From NCBI RefSeq assembly GCF_002575655.3, contig NC_053040.3, positions 158,845,148 to 158,909,147 on the forward strand: a stretch of 64,000 nt of DNA. Reading direction: 5' to 3'. The first letter of the stretch is position 1. The number at the start of each line of letters is the position of its first letter. This DNA comes from Aegilops tauschii subsp. strangulata (lineage: Eukaryota > Streptophyta > Magnoliopsida > Poales > Poaceae). Position numbers and translations under genes: made by a program. This document shows, piece after piece, positions 12,456-24,264 of this stretch. A model generated the notes under the pieces. The model saw nothing but the letters and a program-made list of their open reading frames with translations, was not told the DNA's origin and ran no database searches.

Positions 12456-12555
12456 AGGTGCCGACGATGCCAGTGCAGTTGATGAGATCGACCTCAAGTG
12501 GGAGTTCGATGAGGAACGTGGTCGCTACTATGTTTCTTTTCCTGATGATCAGTAG
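12456..12555 (+). other. Third exon-like acidic segment near the end of the 5' LTR
   Basis: After the acceptor-like string aaacagttgcag, an open frame reads [20 protein letters not shown] and ends SFPDDQ before a TAG. Its composition matches the two acidic pieces at 11130-11487, so it may be an alternative last exon. The 3' LTR copy of this segment is deleted. Confidence 0.35.
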
Positions 12556-12837
12556 TGGAGCCCAATTGGGACGATCGGGGATCTAGCATTTGGGGTTATC
12601 TTATTTTCATTTGGATTTTGACCGTAGTCAGTCTGTGTGTGGATTTTGGATGATGTATGAATTATATTTATGTATTGTGTGAAGTGGCGATTGTAAGCCA
12701 ACTCTTTATCCCATTCTTGTTCATTACATGGGATTGTGTGAAGATGACCCTTCTTGCGACAAAACCACAATGCAGTTATGCCTCTAAGTCGTGCCTCGAC
12801 ACGTGGGAGATATAGCCGCATCGTGGGCGTTACAAGT

Positions 12838-12852
12838 TGGTAATCAGAGCCA
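12838..12852 (+). other. Primer-binding site of the nested gypsy element
   Basis: The string tggtaatcagagcc follows the LTR after three bases. It resembles the initiator-methionine tRNA site TGGTATCAGAGC with one extra base, common in plant gypsy elements. Confidence 0.7.
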
Positions 12853-13991
12853 TCCCCGACTTAGGAGCCCCCTGCTTGATCGAATCGCTGGCGTTGTTGA
12901 GTCTAGAACAAAAATGTTTTGAGTCTTAGGATTATATATATCGGAGAGTAGGATTCTTTTTACTCCTCAGTCCCTTCGTCGCTCTGGTGAGGCCTCCTGA
13001 CGTAGAAGTTTTGACTCTTCTCTCCTCAAATTTCACAAAAAAAAATTTAGGATCACGCGGGTATCTTAGAATAGTTCCGATGGTTTTGTGACGAGAACAT
13101 TGTTCTTGGTGCCTCCTGACATTTAGGGGTTTTGGCAGTGTCCCGGGGAGTTGAGCTCCGAGGTGTTGTCGTCACAATTTTATCGTGGCAGTTCTGGAAT
13201 ACCTGAGTTTCGCCGACATCGAAATCTCTTTTATGCAGTTGTTGGTGAGATCACCTCGACGCCACCCAGTACTGGGGCGGGAGTTCGGGAGTATTGCCAT
13301 AACTCGTATAACGGATGCTTTTCGAAGGTTGAGGTAAACGATTTCCGAAGGTTTCTTGGTTATGTGTTGACGGATGGATACAACTGGATCTAGGGATTGC
13401 TAGTTTGGGTGATATATTTTGTGTCCCCTGTATCCCCAACACCAGATTGCATAACCAGAAAGTTTCGGGAGTTTATAAGTGGGAATTCAAGTAGCTCCTA
13501 GGATATCTTTCCGACAAACGCATGAGATGAGATTGGGGTTCGACTTCTAGTGGTCCGCCTTTCCACGGTTGGTTTTAAAGTGGTCTCGTAGTGTCTTAAA
13601 GAGTCCTTGGCTATGCCGACTCGGGGATGCTTCGTATGTCATGTGCACTGCCTTGTACATGATGGTGCTGTACGATCGAGCCCGTGTGGGCCCCACCACG
13701 AAAACTTCGGACGAAATCTCTATCATATGTTTGTTCCGGCTTATTCTGCAAGCCAATACTTTGTTTTGTTTTGAATTGTGGTATTCGAGTTGCTTCGAAA
13801 TCAAATGTTGATTCCATACCTTTTTCTAAGTGGCATCTCATCTTATTGGAAGTGTGATGATTTACTATGGAATTCATTCGTTCATCCTCGTTCGAATGTT
13901 TATTGTGAAGACTATATGTTGCAATTTCTATCCGTTGATTCTACTTGTCTATTTGTCTATCAAGATGCTAACGGATGTCACCCTCTTCAGG
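12853..13991 (+). other. Untranslated leader of the nested gypsy element
   Basis: About 1.1 kb between the primer-binding site and the gag start has only short, unrelated open frames on both strands and no recognisable domain. It is read as the element's 5' leader. Confidence 0.6.
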
Positions 13992-16900
13992 ATGGCTCCG
14001 CCAACGCGTCAGAATCCGGAACGCGATGAAGGGAGTCAGGCGAACCCTCCGCCACCACCTCCGCCTCCGGAGGCATGGCAAGCTATCATGGCAGCCACCA
14101 ACGCCAATGCTCAGATGATTCTGCAACTCTTGCAAGAACGCACCCAAGGGCAAGGCAATCAAGGCAATCAAGGCCAAGGCAACAATCAGCCTCACTTCGC
14201 TACCCTCAACTAGTTTCTCGCAAATCAGCCCAAGTCTTTCAGCTACTGTGCCGAGGCCACGGATGCCGATGATTGGCTCATGGACATCAACAAGCATTTT
14301 GAATGTAGCAATGTCAGGCCTGAGGACTATGTCAAGTTCGCTTCTTTTCAGCTCAAGGACCAAGCTGCTGATTGGTATCAACAATACAAAGATTCCAGAG
14401 GAGGTCGTGTGATCACTTGGACTAACTTCTGTCGGGACTCCAAAGCGCACCACATTCCACAAAGTGTTGTTGAGAGCAAGCGTGAGGAGTTCCGCAATCT
14501 CAAGCAAGGCAACATGTCTGTGTATCAATTCAACATCCAGTTTCAGAAACTTGCTCGCTTCGCTAAAGAACACGTTCCTGATGAAAAGAGCATGATCTAT
14601 CATTTCAGAGGTGGCCTTAGAGAGGATCTGCAGTTAGCTCTCGTTCTTGTTGAGCCTACCCAGTTTGATCAATTCTATAATATGGCACTGAAGCAAGAGG
14701 CTGCTCAGCTCAAGTGTGAGGCTTCTAAGAAGAGAGTCAGGGACGCAGTTCAGTCTTCTTCTTCCTCGCTTGTGCCTGCTAAGCAACAGAAGTTCTGGTT
14801 GCCTCCTCCTCCTCCGTTTTGTCAGCCTTACCAGCAGAAGAACAAAGGTGGCCATGGATCTTCCCACTCTTCCAACTCTGGCTATCAGAACAAGTCTCAG
14901 AATCAAGCTCCAAAGTCCAATGCTCCTTATCATCGTCCACTCTCAGAGGTGACTTGCAACAAGTGTCAGCAGAAAGGTCACTATGCTAACAAATGCTTCA
15001 ACCAAAGGCGTCTTCCGCCTCCTCCTCCTGTGAGATCTTCCAGCAATGCAGTGGTCAAGCATAATCCAAAGTCTACAAAGGTGAACATGTTGAATGCAGC
15101 TCAAGCGGAGGAATCTACTGATGTGATAATGGGTAATCTTCCTGTTAATGACTTTCCTGCAAAAGTCTTATTTGATACTGGTGCATCGCATTCTTTCATG
15201 TCATACCCATTTGCATCGAAGCACAATTTTGACACAGAGGAATTACCTAGAGCAATGCAAGTTATTTCTCCGGCTAAGCGTTTGAGATCTACCATGTTGG
15301 TTCCGAATGTCGGTATCAAGATGGGGAACTATACATTTCTGTCTTCTCCAGTTGCTCTTAGTGACTCGGATATTGATCTAATTCTCGGGATGGACTGGCT
15401 TTCTAAGTACAAGGCTCAACTTGATTGTGCTGCCAGGGAAATTCATTTGACACACTCTTCTGAGGATGTTATCATTTATGCCGCTCGTGATGAAACCATT
15501 CGGTTATTTTCTCTCAATGAGAAGGGCAAATTGAATGCCATCTCTCAAATTCCAGTCGTTTGTGAGTACCAAGATGTCTTTCCAGAAGAGCTTCCGGGTA
15601 TGCCTCCTCACCGGCCAGTTGAGTTCGTTATCGATCTAGAGCCTGGCACTGAACCCGTTTGCAAGCGTCCTTACAAGCTTGGACCCAAGGAGCTGAAGGA
15701 ATTGAAGAAACAACTCGATGAACAAGAGCGTCTGGGTTTGATCAGACCGAGTTCATCTCCATGGGGTTGTGGTGTTCTTTTTGTCCAGAAGAAGGATGGC
15801 ACGGACCGGCTTTGTGTCGACTACCGTCCATTGAACAAGAAGACAATCAAGAACAAGTATCCACTTCCCAACATCAATGCGCTATTTGAGCAACTCAAAG
15901 GTGCTAAAGTATTCTCCAAGCTTGACCTTCGTATGGGTTATCATCAGATTCGCATTCGTGAAGACGATATTCCCAAGACAGCATTCAGAACAAGCTTTGG
16001 TTCCTATGAATATAATGTCATGTCTTTCGGCCTTGTCAATGCTCCTCCAAGATTCTCTCGGATGATGAATTTCATCTTCAACCCCTATACCAATGAATTC
16101 GTCCTGGTGTATCTCGATGATATCTTGGTCTTCTCCAAGAATAAGAAGGATCATGCCAAACATTTGCGATTGGTGCTCGACAAGCTCAGAGAGTATCAAT
16201 TTTATGCAAAGTTTTCAAAATGTGAGTTTTGGCTTGATGAAGTTCTTTACCTTGGTCACATCATCTCTGCCAAGGGCATCGCTGTTAACCCTGAGAAGGT
16301 GTCCGCAATTGTGAATTGGGAACCTCCTCAGAATGTCAAGCAGCTCCGCAGTTTTCTTGGTCTTGCAAGCTATTGCCGAAGATTCGTTGAGAATTTCTCT
16401 AAGATTACAAAGCCTCTTTCCAACCTTCTCCAGAAGCATGTGAAGTATGTCTGGTCTCCTGAGTGTGACGTTGCTTTCAACACTCTCAAAGAGAAACTAG
16501 TCACAGTTCCTGTCTTAACTCCTCCTGATGAATCCAAGCCATTTGAAGTTTTCTGTGATGCTTCTCTCCAAGGTCTCGGTGCTGTGTTAATGCAAGAGAA
16601 GAAAGTTGTGGCCTATAGCTCTCGTCAGTTGAAGCCCAACGAAAAGAACTACCCCACTCACGATCTTGAGTTGGCGGCAGTCGTCCATGCATTGATAACA
16701 TGGAGACATCTCTTGTTGGGAAGACAAGTGGACATATTCACCGATCACAAGAGTCTCAAGTACATCTTCACTCAGCCCAACCTCAACCTTAGGCAGACTC
16801 GATGGGTCAAAATGATTCAAGAGTACAATCCGAGTATTGAATATACTCCAGGTAAAGCCAATGTCATTGCAGATGCTTTAAGCAGGAAGGCTTATTGCAA

Positions 16901-18441
16901 CAGCTTAATTCTGAAGCCATTCCAACCGGATCTTTGTGAAGCTTTCCGCAAGCTGAATCTCCAAGTTGTTCCTCAAGGTTTTCTTGCCAACCTCATAGTC
17001 TCTCCTACTTTGGAAGATCAAATTCATGAGGCACAACTTCTTGATGCCATGGTGAAGAAGGTGAAACGTGGTATCGACAAGGGTCTTTCCAAATACAAGT
17101 GCTATTGCATTGATGACAGAGACACTTTATTCTTTGAGGACCGGATTGTGATTCCTAAAGGTGATCTAAGGAAAGTCATAATGAACGAGGCACACAATTC
17201 TCTTCTTTCCATTCATCCTGGAAGTACGAAGATGTACCATGACCTCAAGCAGTCGTATTGGTGGACTCGAATGAAGCGAGAAATCGCTCAATTCGTGAAT
17301 GAATGTGATGTCTGTCGAAGAGTGAAAGCAGGACACCAACGACCAGCTGGTCTCCTCCAACCTCTTGCTATCCCAGAATGGAAGTTTGATCATATCGAAA
17401 TGGACTCCGTGACGGGATTTCCCATGTCCAAGCGTGGAAATGATGCTATCTTCGTTGTCATTGACAAGTTTTCTAAAGTGGCTCATTTCCTTCCAATCAA
17501 AGAATCTATCACAGCAGCTCAGTTGGCAGAGCTATACACCTCCAGGATTGTCTCCTTGCACGGCATTCCACAATTGATTTCTCCAGATCGTGGAAGCATT
17601 TTCACTTCTAAGTTCTGGGACTCCTTCCAGAAGGCCATGGGCACCAACATTCGCTTCAGCACAGCTTTCCATCCTCAAACTAGTGGCCAAGTCGAGCGAG
17701 TCAATCAAATTCTTGAAGATATGCTCAGGGCTTGTGTCATTTCCTTTGGCATGAAATGGGAAGATTGTCTTCCATATGCCGAATTCTCCTACAACAACAG
17801 TTTCCAAGCGAGTTCGGGCAAGGCCCCTTTCGAGATTCTCTATGGCAGAAAGTGCCGTACTCCTCTCAATTGGTCAGAGACTGGTGAACGCCAACTTCTT
17901 GGCAATGACTTAATCACAGAGGCTGAAGAAATGTGTAAAGTCATCCGTGAAAATCTCAAAGCCACGCAATCGCGCCAGAAGTGTTACTATGATAGTAAGC
18001 ACCGTGATGTGGCTTTCGAGATCGGAGACCATGTCTACCTCCGCGTCTCTCCAATGAAAGGCACTCGCCGCTTCGGTATCAAAGGGAAGCTTGCCCGTAG
18101 ATACGTGGGTCCTTTCAAGATCATTGGCAAAAGAGGCGACCTCGCCTATCAACTTGAGCTTCCTTCCAACTTCGCGAACGTGCACGATGTGGTCCACGTG
18201 TCACAGCTCCGCAAGTGCTTCAAGACTCCTGAGCGCACCATCAACTTCGAAGAGATTGACCTCCAAGAAGATCTGTCTTATCATGAGCACCCGTGCTATT
18301 CTTGAAGAAACTGAGCGCAAGACTCGCCACAAGTCAATCAAATTCCTGAAAGTGAAGTGGTCGCACCATTCCGACCGAGAAGCCACCTGGGAACGCGAGG
18401 ACCACCTCCATTCCGAATATCCGGAGTTGATCCTCTCGTAG
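13992..18441 (+). pseudogene. gag-pol polyprotein with chromodomain (two lesions)
   Basis: Translation starts at MAPPTRQNPERDEG (13992), the first ATG after the leader that stays in the gag frame. An in-frame TAG lies at 14211-14213, and the same frame then continues to 18305. Counting residues from 14280: gag helical core about 10-115; zinc knuckle [14 protein letters not shown] near 226; aspartic protease FDTGASHSF near 298; reverse transcriptase with YLDDILVF near 611; RNase H from [10 protein letters not shown] near 756 with TDHKSL near 821; integrase HHCC region near 978-1010 and the DDE core from MDSVTGFP (about 1040) through SPDRGS (about 1101) to GQVERVNQ (about 1137). Near 18290 the frame shifts, so the C-terminal chromodomain (FLKVKWSHHSDREATWERED) is read in another frame to 18441. 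The order is typical of chromoviruses. The stop and the frameshift argue that this copy is not autonomous. Confidence 0.9.
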
Positions 18442-18452
18442 TGGTGGAGTGT

Positions 18453-21400
18453 TGTAACACCCCGGATGTAACTTTCCATATTTGTAACTCCAACTCTTGC
18501 CATTTTTGGCTATGTGTTATGATATTCTCTTCGTGGTCGGGTTTTGTCTTTCGTTTTGCATTTTGTTCATGTCATGCATATCATATCATGTCATCATGCG
18601 CATCTCATTTTGCATACGTGTTCGTCTCATGCATCCGAGCATTTTCCCCGTTGTCCGTTTTGCTATCCGGCACTCCCACGTCCTCTGGCGCACCCCTCTT
18701 GTTTCTTTTCGTGAGCGGGTGTTGAACGTTCTCGGAATGGACCGAGTCTTGTCAAGTGGCCTTGGTATACCACCGGCAGACCACCGGTCAAGTTTCGTTC
18801 CATTTGGAGGTCGTTTGGTACTCCAACGGTTAACCGGGTAACCGCACATGCCTTCTGTGTGTTGCAGCAAAAAACCCTCTCTAAACAGCACAAAACCCAG
18901 CAAATTCACTTCCATGCTCTAGGTCGTTCGATCACGATCGTGTGGGCGAAAACCGCACTCCATTTGGAGTCTCCTAGCTCCCTCTACCTATAAAACTCCT
19001 CCCCTCCCGAAATACATTCGCAGATCAAACCCTAACCCTCTCCCTCCGCGCGCCGGACACGTCCGCCCGACGCCGGACGTTTCTTCACCGCCGCCCGCGG
19101 CCAACCAGGGACTGCCACATGGCAGCCCGCCGCGGCCCGTACGCCGCGGCCCGGGGAGCCCGCATCCGGCCCCCGAGCCCACGGCGCTCCGCCCGTCGCC
19201 CGCCGGCTCCGCCCTGCCGCCTCCGCCGCCGCCTGGTCCGGCGCCGCCCTCCGCCGCCATCGCCGCGCCGCCGCGTCGGCGAGCTCCCCGAGGTCGCCGT
19301 CAATCGCCGCCGCGCCTCCCGAGGACCCCGCGCCGCCGTCCTCCCGCGCCGGCCCCGCCGTCTCCTCCCTCGCCGCCATCGCCCTCCGTCGCTGGCAGCC
19401 GCGTCAGCTCCGGCGAGATCGCTCGATCCGATCTGGGAAAAGCTTCGGTTGACTTTTTCTTCTCTCCCGAAATCTCTGTCCTTTACATTCTATAGTACAT
19501 GCCCATGTTCATTGCATCATAACTCTATGCATATAGCTCCGTTTCGCGCGTGTAATATATCAAAATGTTCACCTCGTGATGCTCTTCATTTTGTTCCATT
19601 GCACCATGTTCATTTGAGTCCATCTTGATCCCCAAATCTCTGGTGCAAGAGTGCTACTTGCTGTTAACTGCTGTTACTTATCAGAACTTGGAGATTTGTT
19701 ATTTTTGTTGCATTTAATCTGTGCATCTTATGGGAATGAGCTCTACATGTGTTTTGTTGTATGCCATGCCGTATTTACATATGTGTTTGCAATGTATTTT
19801 TGTGATCCCTGTGGTGACTAGCACAAGCATGCAAACTAGGCTCCGTAATGTTTCTGATTTCAGGGACTTAGTGATTTCTCCAAGTTTTTGTCTGCTGTTA
19901 TTTTGTTGCCATGTAAAGTTGATGCTACAGAGAGATCTATGCATATGTTGGAGATTTTCAGTAAGGATGTTTTGTAGATATTGTTGTAATTGATCCATTA
20001 CTGGCCTTGTTTGCATTTATGGAGTACCATAGCATGACTCAATCTTGCTCTACTTTTGCTATAAAATATTTCTGGCAGATTGTTAACATGATATTCTATT
20101 TTGTGAAGCTTGTTGTAGTTGTTTCATACAAGCTATGTATGTGCTCTTGCCATGGATAGCTTCATGAACATGCCATCTTGCTGTATGTATGCTTGTTTTG
20201 TCATGAATTGCCTTGTGGTGAGTGCATCAAGCTGACCAAGATGCCTTCATATTATTGTTTCTGCCATGCTCTGTTTTCTGCTAAGTCTGAAACCTGTTAA
20301 CGAAACTTGCTATGTTTACATGGTTGCCATCATATCTTCTGGTCCTTTTTGGCTTATGGTCAGTAAGGGACTTTTGTCATATGCGTTTAGTAGAATACTT
20401 CCATGCCTTGTTTTGCCATGTTAAGTTCCTGTAGCATGTTGATGTCGTGCTCTGAACATTGCTACCTTTTGCTGTTTCAGGCATGTCCAGTAATTTCACC
20501 AAGTCTGTGAACCTGTTATCTTTTGCACTTTTGCCATGCTTGTTGGAACCTGCTGTGGTGTGATCTAGCCGTAGCTCAGTGTTCATCTTTTGTCAAGCAT
20601 CTCCTGTAGCTTACTTTCATATGCTTTGTTGCTATGTTGGGGTGCTGTAGGATTGTTACTTGTTGCATTCTAAGTGCTATCATGCTGTTAATCGCAGATT
20701 CGTGTCATTCTTGTTTTGCTTGCCATTTGCAAACCGTGCATCCGTTTCCGGTGATCTTTATATCGATTTCGACCGAAATCATCTCATATTTCTAGTGGCA
20801 TGCTTGGTTTGCCAAGTTACTGCCTTGTTCATCATTTTTCTTCCGGAGCACGCTTATGCATCGCATATCATATCTTGCATATCATTCATGTATTGCATCA
20901 TGTTGTTTGTGCATTTTCCCATGATTGATTGTGGTTCCGTTGCTTGTGTTCTTGTCTTGGGTAGAGCCGGGAGACGAGTTCATGAACGAGGAACCTGTTG
21001 AGTACGCTTACGAGGATCAAGCTTTCGACAACTCTGAGAACCTTGCAGGCAAGATGACCATACCCTCGAAATCACTTCTATCTTTGCTTTGCTAGTTGTT
21101 CATTCTATTGCCATGCTGCGCTACCTACCACTTGCTATATCATGCCTCCCATATTGCCATGTCAGCCTCTAACCATCCTTTTCCTAGCAAACCGTTGTTT
21201 GGCTAAGTTACCGCTTTTGCTCAGCCCTTCTTATAACGTTGCTAGTTGCAGGTGAAGATGAAGTTGGTTCCATGTTGGAACATGGATATTTTGGGATATC
21301 ACAATATCTCTTATTATATTAATGCTTCTATATATTTTGGTAAAGGGTGGAAGGCTCGGCCTTATGCCTGGTGTTCTGTTCCACTCTTGCCGCCCTAGTT

Positions 21401-22106
21401 TCCGTCATGCCGATATTATGTTCCTTGAGTTTGCGTTCCTTACGCGGTTGGGTGATTTATGGGACCCCCTTCACAGTTCGCCTTGAATAAAACTCCTCCA
21501 GCAAGGCCCAACTTTGGTTTTACCATTTGCCACCTAAGACTTTTCCCCCGGGTTTTCGCGAGCCCGAGGGTCATCTTTATTTCAACCCCCCCGGGCCAGT
21601 GCTCCTTCGAGTGTTGGTCCGAACCGAGCCGCCTGCGGGGCCACCTCGGGGAACTCGAGGTCTGATTTTACTCGTAGCCTGTCTCATCCGGTGTGCCCTG
21701 AGAACGAGATATGTGCAGCTTCTATCGGGATTTTTCGGCACAGTCGGGCGGTTTTGCTGGTCTTGTTTTACCATTGCCAAAATGTCTTGAAACCGGGATT
21801 CCGAGACTGATCGGGTCTTTCCGGGAGAAGGTTTATCCTTCGTTGACCGTGAGAGCTTATAATGGGCTAAGTTGGGACACCCCTGCAGGGTATTATCTTT
21901 CGAAAGCCGCGCCCGTGGTTATGAGGCAGATGGGAATTTGTTAATGTCTGGTTGTAGAGAACTTGTCAGTTGACTTAATAAAATACATCAACTATGTGTG
22001 TAGCCGTGATGGTCTCTTCTCGGCGGAGTCCGGGAAGTGAACACGGTTTGAGTTATGAATGACGTAAGTAGGAGTTCAGGATCACTTCTTGGTCATTACT
22101 AGATGA
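18453..22106 (+). repeat. 3' LTR of the nested gypsy element, 3' truncated
   Basis: It repeats 8618-12274, ending in ...cattactagatga. The next bases in the 5' copy (ggactg...) are replaced by element B sequence (ctaccgtaag...). About 560 bp of LTR are missing, including the LTR terminus and any target duplication. The split small ORF recurs here at about 20972-21330. Confidence 0.88.
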
Positions 22107-22329
22107 CTACCGTAAGCTCAAAATGCCCGGTCCACGCGGAGTCATCATGGTTAATGGCAAGGACAAACTTTACTTCGGCACCAACGAGTACACCGCCGCC
22201 TTAACAGCAGAAGCAACGAGCAACACCTTGCAGCCGAACCTCGAGTCAACGGCCAGGCTCCTGGACACCGTCAAAGGACTCCAAACTACTTCGCGGCAGC
22301 ATAGCCTGGCTCGTCCAGAGCTCAATTAA
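22107..22329 (+). pseudogene. Short pol-region fragment of element B (protease-to-RT linker type)
   Basis: Right after the truncated LTR an open frame reads YRKLKMPGPRGVIMVNGK and ends at 22329. The motif KLKMPGPRGVI resembles the segment between protease and reverse transcriptase in grass gypsy elements. No RT motifs follow. The assignment rests on that motif alone. Confidence 0.45.
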
Positions 22330-23425
22330 ACACTCCGGTGAAGGCCAAGACAGGCCGCACTCAGCGGCTCAACCGCTCTCCGGCACACAAACATTTCTTA
22401 CATTTCCTTTGCAGGTTCACCTTTGCGCCGACCAGGACGGGCGATATGGAGGCAGCTCGAACGCGCAAGGGAATCCGTAGATATTCCCCGCGATGACCAT
22501 CCGACTATACTCCGGATCCGCACACAGCTTCTTCCCCCTGGTCTCAGCAGGTTCCACAGTCATATTTCCTTTTTATCACATTACCTGTACTTATACGCAT
22601 CGACGTACTATTCAAATACAACATATGGATTCATATGACGCTTATCTGCTGTTATTTCTTATTAAAATTCTTTTGTCAAGTGGCATCCGTACACCACGAT
22701 ATGCCTTCAAATATGCCAGGGGCTTCGTTTTACCCATAATACGGCAATAAAGTCTGAACACCTTCACGGAAGTTCGGCACCCCGAACCTATAGCATTTAA
22801 GCATCAGCTCCGAATCATGTCTTGGGTCAATAGTTGGGTTCGCCCGGCTCCCACGTTTTGGTACCTTACGTTCCGCTATATCGGCTAAGGTAGCACTGGG
22901 AGAACTGCTGCGATTGTGTCCCGGTTCTTCCGGACGAGCACCTCAGTAGAGAAAGCCGAAAACTGACTGTCATGATACGGCGAGAGCTGGTCAGCTGTTC
23001 GAGAGGTTGTAAAATCTTTTAAGGATTTCTCCCGCATAATGCCATAACCAATGCAGCGTGCGATGGATCGGTTTTTTCTTCCGATCAGGTGCTTATAGAG
23101 CCCCTCGTGCGATCTTCCGAACACCAGGGGTTGCGCCTACCTTCCTAAAGCTCCTATGGCTAAGTGAGAGCGATAAAGCCCTATAGTCTGATTGCCTGGT
23201 TCGTTGTGCTGAACACCTCCTTCGAAGGACCCAAAACTGGGATAAAGAGTGATCAGGTCTATCCCGAACACCCCCGTACTTCTTACGTGGGGGCAGAAGC
23301 CGGCGACTGGCCAACTCTCAGGATTAATATATAAAACGGCCGCGCAGGAGGATAAACTTTTATATAACAGGCAATAAATAATATAAATGACCTTTTTCAA
23401 ACATTACAAAGGACAACATGATTTG
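22330..23425 (+). other. Non-coding 3' part of element B
   Basis: No convincing gene is seen. Positions about 22798-23020 match element C at about 61040-61235 (both contain gagaaagccgaaaactgactgtcatgat), so this is shared element sequence lying 3' of the antisense gene. Confidence 0.6.
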
Positions 23426-23428
23426 CAT

Positions 23429-24022
23429 TCATGGAAATATAATGTCCTTGGTACATAGCTCCGCTGCAAGGTAGGATCCTCTTAGGACACTCTCATAATA
23501 TAATTCAGGCTTCCGGTGGTCCTTCCCCTCTGGCGGTCCTTCGGTCATCAGCTTTTCAGCATCCATCTTCCCCCAGTGCACCTTTGCACGGGCGAAGGCC
23601 ATTCGCGCACCCTCTATACAGACCGACCGCTTGATGACATCAAGTCGAGGGCAGGCACTCACAAGCCACTTCACGAGCCCAAAGTAGCTGCTTGGAATCG
23701 GCTCGGCGGGCCATAGCCGGATAATCAGATCCTTCATGGCTAGTTCCGCCGCCTTATGCAATTCGATCAGCTGTTTCAGTTGATCGACAAAAGGCACCGG
23801 ATAATTCGGTGCCAAATACTGCGACCAGAAGAGCTTATACTGAAAATTCATTCGCAATAAACGCGAACAAGACTCGCGCATACCTTGTTTATCTCCCAAC
23901 TGCATTTTCAACTGGCCAAGTTCTTCTTTGGCCCGCTCCAGACTTTGATTCAGTTTGGAGACCTCCGCAGTATGAGAGGCAGCAGCCGCTACAGACGCCT
24001 GCTTATAACAAAAGAGAAATAG
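23429..24022 (-). CDS. Last exon of the antisense gene of element B
   Basis: A minus-strand frame carries FWSQYLAPNYPVPF, AAELAMKDLIIRLWP, SSYFGLVKWLVSACPRLDVIKRS and CIEGARMAFARAKVHWGKMD, and ends CTKDIIFP at 23429. The ORF proper starts at 23911; a helical, Gln/Glu-rich segment continues upstream to about 24000. Element C encodes the same region (61640-62365), ending CSKDIMFE, so this is a conserved C-terminal domain of the antisense protein. Its function is unknown. It probably joins the Transposase_28-like N-terminus by splicing. Confidence 0.6.
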   Translation of the reverse strand, partial: LFLFCYKQASVAAAASHTAEVSKLNQSLERAKEELGQLKMQLGDKQGMRESCSRLLRMNFQYKLFWSQYLAPNYPVPFVDQLKQLIELHKAAELAMKDLIIRLWPAEPIPSSYFGLVKWLVSACPRLDVIKRSVCIEGARMAFARAKVHWGKMDAEKLMTEGPPEGKDHRKPELYYESVLRGSYLAAELCTKDIIFP

Positions 24023-24264
24023 ATGTCATCCAATGAGTCTTCCTGTGAACATAAATTTGATCCTCTGTCCGGTTCTTTCTTTCACCGAACAGTGTATCAG
24101 GGGCTACTATCCATACCATGACACTCTTCGAAACCTCATAAAACATACCTCAAAACCTTTTATAAGGCCGATACAGGCTTCATTCAGTCCACTCTCAGCA
24201 GACTGAATTCTCTCAATCACCGCACCTATAAGGGCACAATGTTCATCGACGATGGAGGCGCTCT

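Larger units (their letters stand above)
8618..12834 (+). repeat. 5' LTR of the nested gypsy element (4.2 kb)
   Basis: It starts TGTAACACCCC and ends gggcgttaca just before the primer-binding site. Positions 8618-about 12274 repeat at 18453-22106. The first ~530 bp look like U3, ending in a promoter near 9153. A very GC-rich leader (about 9200-9600) and a long T-rich stretch follow. Many open frames in the GC-rich leader exist on both strands and look compositional. Confidence 0.88.
8618..22106 (+). mobile_element. Long-LTR chromodomain gypsy element (Tekay/Del-like) nested in B
   Basis: LTRs of about 4.2 kb flank one gag-pol reading region. The 5' LTR (8618-12834) begins TGTAACACCCC, and the 3' LTR (18453-22106) begins identically but lacks its last ~560 bp. 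A tggtaatcagagcc primer-binding site follows the 5' LTR. The polyprotein has gag, zinc knuckle, protease, RT, RNase H, integrase and a chromodomain. Long LTRs plus a chromodomain suggest the Tekay/Del clade. It is nearly complete, with one stop, one frameshift and the 3' LTR deletion as visible lesions. Confidence 0.85.

Noticed and set aside
12838..12852. tRNA gene remnant
   Set aside because: Only a primer-binding string is present; no cloverleaf surrounds it.
15101..18197. Minus-strand ORFs of 60-110 codons within the gag-pol region
   Set aside because: They are shadows of the plus-strand polyprotein.
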